Below are positions 34,201 through 38,104 of a DNA stretch of 38,104 nt, in pieces (positions within the stretch are counted from its first letter, which is position 1; every line of letters begins with the position of its first letter). Position numbers and translations under genes: made by a program. The stretch covers positions 1-38,104 of the forward strand of contig JAITLW010000132.1 in the NCBI GenBank assembly GCA_031277715.1. Direction: 5' to 3'. The stretch is from Sphingobacterium sp. Lineage in GTDB: Bacteria; Bacteroidota; Bacteroidia; Sphingobacteriales; Sphingobacteriaceae. Below the pieces are notes generated by a model. It was given only the letters and a program-made list of their open reading frames with translations. It had not been told where the DNA came from and ran no database searches.

Positions 34201-34559
34201 GGGTTAATGTGGTGTACAATAAATCGGGCAGAAAAACATATTTCGTTACGACCTCACCAGCGAATACCGAATATGAACAGCCAAGGGAGCAATTGGATGC
34301 CCAGATCAGTTACAAACTGTTAAAGTCTCGGCTTGAAGTGAGGATGAATGGCGGAAACCTCTTAAACGCAGCTTCTGTATTCTACAACAACAGGGGGAGT
34401 TATGAAATAAATCCGGACAATACCCCTGGATCACTCGATTTCAGTAATGCACAGCGTTTAAAAGAAGGTTTTACGGACAACTATGAAGAGGGAGACCTAT
34501 ACACGTTCAAACAGCATTTCGGACGTACGTTCAGTGCTTCACTCGTCTATAAATTTTAA
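31299..34559 (+). CDS. TonB-dependent outer-membrane receptor with STN domain (not SusC type)
   Basis: A 1086-residue protein with a signal peptide (ending LAQ, about residue 44), an STN domain at about 45-122 (KVFKKISQQSGYGFMVEGSLL), and a carboxypeptidase-like domain at about 143-222 (ISGKVVNDRGEPLPGASVKI). The plug contains NVGETLKRISGVNTADNKFV, VRGIGERYNAAMLDGTALP and SFGGGAIQIST (about 255-350). The barrel ends GRTFSASLVYKF. The plug wording (TPDRNVGETLKRISGV, GIGERYN) is that of the receptor group that works without SusD, and indeed no SusD follows. The STN domain links it to the sigma/FecR pair directly upstream. The ligand is unknown; iron chelates, peptides and polysaccharides are all possible. 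The next gene is a lipoprotein 13 bases away. Confidence 0.95.
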   Translation: MYKKYIQQRVGRYNYARKLLLMTKLTALFLIFGMLQLSNAALAQKISLSEKNASLAKVFKKISQQSGYGFMVEGSLLKSAKPVTINVENEELEKVLSAIFTGQPLKFEISDQSVIVSGKQEEYVHTMNTPRLSKAISQQNGRISGKVVNDRGEPLPGASVKILQNNQAIQSSVDGTYNFSIAPGNYTIEITYISFQPKRVTQLEVKSGQTTSLNIVLNPATNELSQVLVSGDYKKASVAALYSQQKNRAAISNGISAEQIAATPDRNVGETLKRISGVNTADNKFVLVRGIGERYNAAMLDGTALPSTEAQKRSFSFDMIPNAIVDNVVVVKTVTPDMNTSFGGGAIQISTKDIPTENFITFGIGTSINDQSIGKDFLSRKRGRYDYLGFDDGRRDFPKDLKTMSSASPIEELVEQSKRFKNDNFTVYKYKAVPSQNYQFTIGRLFELDTAGQCRFGITGALNYRNSQTIHNIDEIRRGKWNTNTEIAAGGLSYNYNTTLGGILNMGLQLGRHRFSLRNTYTHLFDNSFTRIKGVSSDNNFNGMPDQIRETDDPTFTTLLQNKLSGMHQLKKVKLEWDFARTGIDRKQKDIGIATQAPQIIGTDTLFLYLPNQLSEPRFTPVSRQHYSNSETQYAWAVSASRPFDFGSFTNTVKMGYSGTDRQARFDWKILPVVVDNAIFDPSLRYIPISDWLKPENIRPDGYMLLMDGWGNDYYAGKSQNHAGYAMLDNKLNEKWRLVWGLRAEYYDYRELNNGSNAPKPGANGEFQRPEDKKWQWLPSANLTYSPAGSLNIRAAYSSTVVRPEMMDNSQFFRYSVFYDGLVGSQGISSTRVNSWDFKAEWFPGLGEVLSIGGYYKHFDKPAEMIAMETNDFGFRYTLKNSNWAKVYGLEIEARKSLAFISEVNLLKNLTVYGNLTLQQSRVEGLYPFEDPNTKEIVMAPMKQKRALYGQAPYLLNAGLQYQDEKFGVNVVYNKSGRKTYFVTTSPANTEYEQPREQLDAQISYKLLKSRLEVRMNGGNLLNAASVFYNNRGSYEINPDNTPGSLDFSNAQRLKEGFTDNYEEGDLYTFKQHFGRTFSASLVYKF

Positions 34560-34572
34560 AAAAGAGTTAAAA

Positions 34573-35694
34573 ATGAAAATATTAAATATCTTAAAATCCA
34601 TCATACTGGTGCTGATGCTAGCAACATCATGGAGCTGCCAAAAAGGAGAACTGTTCCAGCCAACAACTCCAGATATCGTTGAATTGGCCTTTAGTGGCTC
34701 TACCTCGGTACCACTGGAATTTGTTTATGACGAGGTGATAGTAGACACTACAGTAGGGCAAAGCAATAGTTTGCCCAATCCCTTTAGATTAAATATCTCG
34801 AAAGGTGATCAGAAAATTCTTATTCGCGAAAAAGGGAAAACAGCTATTTTGAAAACTTATACGCTCAGTACTACCACTTTTCAACAAAAATTCAACATAC
34901 TATATGATGAAGGAAAGATCTACGAAAAAAGCATATTTTATAATTTACATGTAATTCCATTAGGTAAAGCTATTGAGTTCTTTATAGATGGTAAACGAGT
35001 AAACCAAACAGCTAATGGTGAGTTACTTTCCAGTACATTGACTGTTCCGATAGACAAGGATCAAGAAAGGACGCTTTCGGTTAAAATCAAGGGTGAAAAT
35101 GAGGCCTTTCTTACTAAAATAATAACTGACGCCGATTCTAATAAAACGCTTAAGTTCCTGTTAGATGGAGAAAAGCTGGTTGAGCATATGGAATTGCCTG
35201 CCTTGAAAAATGCGAAAGGGATGTCTTTGACTTTGAAATTTAAGCCCACCATCGAATTTGGACAAAGTACTTTTTTAGGCGGTGATGTGGATCTGGTTTT
35301 TTATCTGCGGGATATGACGACGGAAGAAGTGACACCATTTGTACCAGAGATAAGGATTACGGTTCCCGTATCACAGTCATTTGCAACTGTCGAATTGCCA
35401 CCGCTGCCAGAGGGGAAACTTTATACCTTTGATGTAGTCAGGAAAGGAATAAATCAGGTTCCTTATACTTATAAAAAATTCACTTCAGATGAAGTCTTTC
35501 CTGTTCTACAAAATCAGGGAAGGTATGGTACTTTAATTTTTTTTAAAGACTTAAATAATCATTATTTTCTGCCGGGTGAACGTTTAGTTTGCACGATTTC
35601 GGTTGGTGAAGAGCAATGGGGAGAGAATTATGATGAAGTTTTTATCGTTCCAGGTAGTGTGTCGTTATTAAACGATTTTATCAATATTCAATAA
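34573..35694 (+). CDS. lipoprotein paired with the TonB-dependent receptor, uncharacterised
   Basis: A 373-residue protein with a signal peptide and lipobox ATSWSC (Cys17). I use ATG 34573; an earlier in-frame ATG (34483) lies inside the receptor gene and would bury the signal peptide. The mature part is beta-rich with repeated segments of similar style (VELAFSGSTSVPLEFVYDE; RTLSVKIKGENEAFLTKI; MSLTLKFKPTIEFG), suggesting several Ig-like or DUF4397-like domains. I cannot name the family. It starts 13 bases after the receptor and is followed by a strong hairpin, so it closes this operon. By analogy with SusD-like partners, it probably sits on the cell surface and helps bind the receptor's ligand (inference). 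The base composition is noticeably more AT-rich than that of the receptor gene. Confidence 0.85.
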   Translation: MKILNILKSIILVLMLATSWSCQKGELFQPTTPDIVELAFSGSTSVPLEFVYDEVIVDTTVGQSNSLPNPFRLNISKGDQKILIREKGKTAILKTYTLSTTTFQQKFNILYDEGKIYEKSIFYNLHVIPLGKAIEFFIDGKRVNQTANGELLSSTLTVPIDKDQERTLSVKIKGENEAFLTKIITDADSNKTLKFLLDGEKLVEHMELPALKNAKGMSLTLKFKPTIEFGQSTFLGGDVDLVFYLRDMTTEEVTPFVPEIRITVPVSQSFATVELPPLPEGKLYTFDVVRKGINQVPYTYKKFTSDEVFPVLQNQGRYGTLIFFKDLNNHYFLPGERLVCTISVGEEQWGENYDEVFIVPGSVSLLNDFINIQ

Positions 35695-35707
35695 GACAGG
35701 TTAGCAA

Positions 35708-35746
35708 AACAGGTATCATCAGATTTTTATTCTGATGATACCTGTT
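35708..35746 (+). terminator. strong hairpin ending the receptor/lipoprotein operon
   Basis: AACAGGTATCATCAGA (35708-35723) pairs perfectly with TCTGATGATACCTGTT (35731-35746), giving a 16-bp stem and a 7-base loop of mostly T. It begins 13 bases past the lipoprotein stop. The U-tract is poor (TGAATAAG), but the stem strength and position fit a terminator. From here to 35934 I see nothing coding, only a small dyad CCTGA/TCAGG (35766-35783). Confidence 0.65.
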
Positions 35747-35934
35747 GAATAAGTTCAATCATCAGCCTGAAAGATATATCAGGATGAGCGACCTGGTTGA
35801 CTGTTCCATTAATATAAAGTTCCTTTTCCGGATTGCAGAACGCTAAGACACCTGATAACCCGGAGTGTCAGATAAGTTCTGGAATATGACCACAAGGATC
35901 AAATAGACGAAGCAATTTAAAACGATAAATTGCT

Positions 35935-36119
35935 TCTTCGCGTTCGAATCTCTTTAATATGCGAAAGTTTTATAACGAATACCCAGGTATCCAGACAGTG
36001 TCTGTACACTTGACATGGTCATTTATATGTGAACTCCTCATTATCGAATGATAAAGCAAAGAGAGATGCTCGACAAGGAGGCTAAAGCTACGGAGCTTCT
36101 AGAAACGTTAACCTTGTTT
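35935..36119 (+). pseudogene. decayed fragment of a second DUF1016/YhcG-type nuclease
   Basis: From 35935 the frame reads SSRSNLFNMRKFYNEYPGIQ then TVSVHLTWSFICELLIIE and stops at TGA 36049. Adding one base there gives NDKAREMLDKEA in the next frame, and further shifts give ATELLETLTLF. This is the junction and helical segment of DUF1016 proteins, and it parallels the copy at 2109-2300 (LSWT, then RAREYYIREA, then the NVNSLYY region). The N-terminal start and the whole nuclease domain are missing. It is a clear relic with at least two frameshifts. A hairpin GAAGCAATTT/AAATTGCTTC (35909-35936) adjoins its left end and might mark the deletion point. Confidence 0.7.
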
Positions 36120-36217
36120 AACACATGCCAATGGTAAGGAATATTCATCAAAGCCTTATATTTAACTAGTGATTATTAACTACAGGAAAACAAAGGCCAT
36201 CACAATCCAGCTTTGAA

Positions 36218-36829
36218 ATGACATTATTTTTATCCGACATTAATATTAAGGCGGCGATTGTAACGGCTATCTTAATAATAGCGACGATCTTTAACAAATC
36301 TGTAGCTCAAGAACTGAAAACCCAAAGGGGCATTATCTTGTCATCCGATACGACACTATTATTGAAAGACGGACATGCACGCTATGATTCTGTATTTCTG
36401 ACTAAAAAAGGCATTGTACTTGAAGAAGTGCTAATTAAGGCTAATGGGGCAAATACCAAGCTGCGTAATCTCGAAATACTAAAGACGGATTTGAATAAGA
36501 AAAATGGTATTTATTATGAAGGTCGTCCACCTCTGGCATTACTTAATCCATTCGGGGGAAAACCGATTACTTTCTTCTACGAGCTGTTAAGCAAAGGGGG
36601 AAGACAAGCAAGAAAAATGAAGAGCACGATCCAAACCGAATACGAACATAATGAAATTGACGAAATTTTTAATGCCACTACGATTAGAACAGTAATCGAT
36701 ATAGACGACAGCCAGCTAGAGAGATTTATTCTACAATTTAGGCCAACCTTGGAGGAAGCCCGTAGTTGGTCGGTCTATGATTTTCAGGTGTACGTTAAAA
36801 AAAGCTTTGAGTCTTTTGTTAGCGATTAG
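36218..36829 (+). CDS. small secreted protein of a Bacteroidota-specific uncharacterised family
   Basis: A 203-residue protein with an N-terminal signal-like segment (about 10-30, AAIVTAILIIATIFNKSVAQ). The rest contains DSVFLTKKGIVLEEVLIKA, then LNKKNGIYYEGRPPLALLNP, FGGKPITFFYELLSKGGRQA and a helical end (PTLEEARSWSVYDFQVYVKK). I have the impression of a recurrent Bacteroidota family in which this block follows a carboxypeptidase-like beta-domain, but I know no function. Here the N-terminal beta-domain looks short, so a truncation is possible. It stands alone, separated from the receptor operon by the terminator and the nuclease relic, and converges with the YdeI gene. Confidence 0.7.
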   Translation: MTLFLSDINIKAAIVTAILIIATIFNKSVAQELKTQRGIILSSDTTLLLKDGHARYDSVFLTKKGIVLEEVLIKANGANTKLRNLEILKTDLNKKNGIYYEGRPPLALLNPFGGKPITFFYELLSKGGRQARKMKSTIQTEYEHNEIDEIFNATTIRTVIDIDDSQLERFILQFRPTLEEARSWSVYDFQVYVKKSFESFVSD

Positions 36830-36870
36830 AATTATGGGCGGATCCCCGCAAAAAACAATGAGGAATAGAC

Positions 36871-37452
36871 CTAATCATCAATTCCTTTGCCTGCCAAAAT
36901 ATGCAGATAATATTTTTCAATCCTCAGCTGCCGTGTTTTGGATTGTTTGGCCTGGTTGAAATAAAATAAGTATCCCTTTTGACGCCCTGATGTGAGTGAA
37001 TGAAAGGCGGTATTCAGTGCCTTGTCTTCATCTAAGGCGTTTTGAAATTCTTCAGGAACAGGATAATCGGTTACTTTCTTCAATTCTACTTTCTTTCCTG
37101 ATTTTTCGTTTTCAATAGCTTCTTTGATATAGGCCTTGATGACCGCTTGCAGTTTTATTACCTGTTCGATATGGGTAAACCTAATCTGTCTTGCCGCTTG
37201 TACATTTTTCGTTTGCTGTACCAGAATGTTTTCCGGATCTTTTAATAAACTGCCTTTATGGAAGAGCAATGCACAATACTCCTTGAATCCGTGAATCAGC
37301 ACAATGTTTTTTCCTTGAAAAGTATAACAGGGATGCATCCATTTGTAATCTTCTTCGAGGGATGTGTTCTCGCAGACAATCTCACGCAATAAAAGAAATT
37401 CGTCTTTCCATTTTTCTGCGTTCATAAAAAAAGCTTCTATTTTTTGGTTCAT
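36871..37452 (-). CDS. YdeI/DUF1801 family protein
   Basis: A 193-residue cytoplasmic protein. The N-terminal part (about 1-115) is a DUF1801-type domain (LREIVCENTSLEEDYKWMHP; CYTFQGKNIVLIHGFKEYCA; LLFHKGSLLKDPENILVQQT). The C-terminal part (about 125-185) carries the YdeI/OmpD-associated motif VPEEFQNALDEDKALNTAFH then SLTSGRQKGYLFYFNQAKQS and KTRQLRIEKY. Proteins with this pair of regions are widespread, usually encoded singly, and named after B. subtilis YdeI or described as bacteriocin-protection-like. The biochemical activity is unknown. The length is typical and the start at 37452 is a clear ATG. It stands alone. Confidence 0.9.
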   Translation of the reverse strand: MNQKIEAFFMNAEKWKDEFLLLREIVCENTSLEEDYKWMHPCYTFQGKNIVLIHGFKEYCALLFHKGSLLKDPENILVQQTKNVQAARQIRFTHIEQVIKLQAVIKAYIKEAIENEKSGKKVELKKVTDYPVPEEFQNALDEDKALNTAFHSLTSGRQKGYLFYFNQAKQSKTRQLRIEKYYLHILAGKGIDD

Positions 37453-37491
37453 AGAAATGAGATTAGTTTACTTAAAATAGAGTGGGTAAAA

Positions 37492-37499
37492 CAAAAATA
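37492..37499 (-). promoter_or_regulatory. TAnnTTTG box upstream of the YdeI gene
   Basis: The minus strand reads TATTTTTG here, an exact TAnnTTTG box, about 40 bases before the start codon. No good TTTG box is visible at the expected distance upstream. The rest of the gap up to 37767 holds a short dyad CCATTT/AAATGG (37561-37575) and otherwise nothing coding. Confidence 0.35.
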
Positions 37500-37686
37500 G
37501 AAAAAACAATCGAGATGTTGATGGAATCATTCCCCGTGAAAAAATGGAGTCCAACTAACGCCATTTTGTAAATGGTGTTCCTATTAACTCACACCCCTCT
37601 AGAGGTGGCATGACAACAAATAAAAACACCCATTCTCTCCTCACACCTCATTTACAATACGAACTTGTACCTATTGTGCAAAAATT

Positions 37687-37718
37687 ATTGAAATGTAAAA
37701 AAATACTTATTATATTCG
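37687..37718 (+). promoter_or_regulatory. probable Bacteroidota promoter for the gene at 37768
   Basis: ATTG (37687-37690) and TATATTCG (37711-37718) match TTTG / TAnnTTTG with one deviation each and a 20-base spacer. Transcription would start near 37725, giving a leader of about 43 bases before ATG 37768. Confidence 0.45.
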
Positions 37719-37767
37719 CAAGAGCTTAAACCCTGTATACAAGAGCCATAAGACAAAAAAACCGTAT

Positions 37768-38104
37768 ATGAAAAACTTGACCATGAGACTTACTTCTTGG
37801 CTAAACAATATTGAAAAGAAGCTCCTAAAACAAGATGTGCGCAAAGACGACATGCCAAAGAGTACGCTATCAGATGCCCCGGTCATGGTAGATTTTGAAA
37901 GAATACCGGGGAAATATTATCCCGACCTACACGATTATAGAGACAAATATGCCTATCGCCACATGAATCCTTCGGACAAGAAAAAAGCGAAGTCCAGTCC
38001 GCTTCGTTCTTTTCCCCAAAAGGAGGTTTACAAATGTTTTGGCTGGCAGCTTCATCCTTATGACATTGAGAAACTGGCTTCCTATATCGTTGCCAATCCA
38101 CGTT
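37768..38104 (+). CDS. unrecognised protein, 5' part, runs off the window
   Basis: The ATG at 37768 opens a frame that continues to the last base (112 codons visible). It starts MKNLTMRLTSWLNNIEKKLL, is highly charged (KQDVRKDD; MNPSDKKKAKSS), has no signal peptide, and contains VDFERIPGKYYPDLHDYRDK and later CFGWQLHPYDIEKLASYIVA. I recognise no family. A plausible promoter lies 50 bases upstream. The coding density and the absence of competing frames support a real gene. The overlapping minus-strand frame at 37883-38101 is its shadow. Confidence 0.65.
   Translation, partial: MKNLTMRLTSWLNNIEKKLLKQDVRKDDMPKSTLSDAPVMVDFERIPGKYYPDLHDYRDKYAYRHMNPSDKKKAKSSPLRSFPQKEVYKCFGWQLHPYDIEKLASYIVANPR

Noticed and set aside
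36836..36855. GCGGATCCCCGC followed by A-run as a terminator between the convergent genes 36218-36829 and 36871-37452
   Set aside because: The stem is only four pairs and the run is A, not T, in the direction of the upstream gene, and it lies on the wrong side of the stem for the other gene.
37883..38101. Minus-strand frame at the right edge
   Set aside because: It overlaps the plus-strand gene starting at 37768, which has an ATG, a promoter and protein-like composition.

Overview
The window looks like a chromosomal segment of a Bacteroidota bacterium, most probably a Sphingobacteriaceae member such as Sphingobacterium (inferred from gene content; no rRNA or other marker is present). The evidence is SusC/SusD proteins, ECF-sigma/FecR pairs with a DUF4974-like tail, GldA/GldFG-type ABC genes, a fused-type lycopene cyclase beside idi and a TspO-like gene, and promoters matching the Bacteroidota TTTG-N19-TAnnTTTG pattern.

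Layout. (1) 1-1689: the end of a carotenoid/isoprenoid cluster (lycopene cyclase 3' end, TspO-like membrane protein, IPP isomerase). (2) 1690-10079: an AT-rich accessory stretch holding a DUF1016/YhcG-type PDDEXK nuclease broken by an in-frame stop and bracketed by two copies of a ~57-bp repeat, an AlbA_2/Schlafen-like ATP-binding regulator, a lipoprotein with a C-terminal permuted-papain-like domain next to a small Trp-rich membrane-anchored protein (with a decayed second copy of the small gene on the other side), a Crp/Fnr regulator, a truncated RhuM gene, an ORF6N gene, and a small secreted protein plus TlpA-like thioredoxin. (3) 10315-27249, all minus strand: an ECF sigma factor and FecR anti-sigma, then a tight seven-gene run: SusC, SusD, a lipoprotein of the import-associated zinc metallohydrolase type whose HExxH appears lost, ABC ATPase, GldF-GldG fusion, a tandem-duplicated MutS-like protein (two complete ATPase cores 450 residues apart) and a periplasmic M16 peptidase. 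A strong stem-loop separates the import half (SusC/D/lipoprotein) from the ABC/MutS/M16 half. (4) 27738-36829, plus strand: an uncharacterised membrane protein, a Tic20/DUF4870-like remnant, and a second, independent ECF sigma/FecR/TonB-dependent receptor/lipoprotein system. It is followed by a decayed second DUF1016 nuclease and a small secreted protein. (5) 36871-38104: a YdeI/DUF1801 protein and the start of an unrecognised gene running off the window.

How they work together (inference). Two cell-surface-signalling import systems stand back to back, each with its own housekeeping promoter and a very short leader before the sigma gene. The left system probably takes up a peptide- or protein-like substrate through SusCD and couples this to an ABC/GldFG exporter-like complex, a periplasmic protease and an unusual double MutS ATPase with no mismatch-recognition domain. 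It is the best candidate in the window for an undescribed functional unit. The accessory stretch carries several gene remnants (stop-interrupted nuclease, truncated RhuM, duplicated small gene, nuclease relic), consistent with repeated gain and decay of defence- or competition-type genes.
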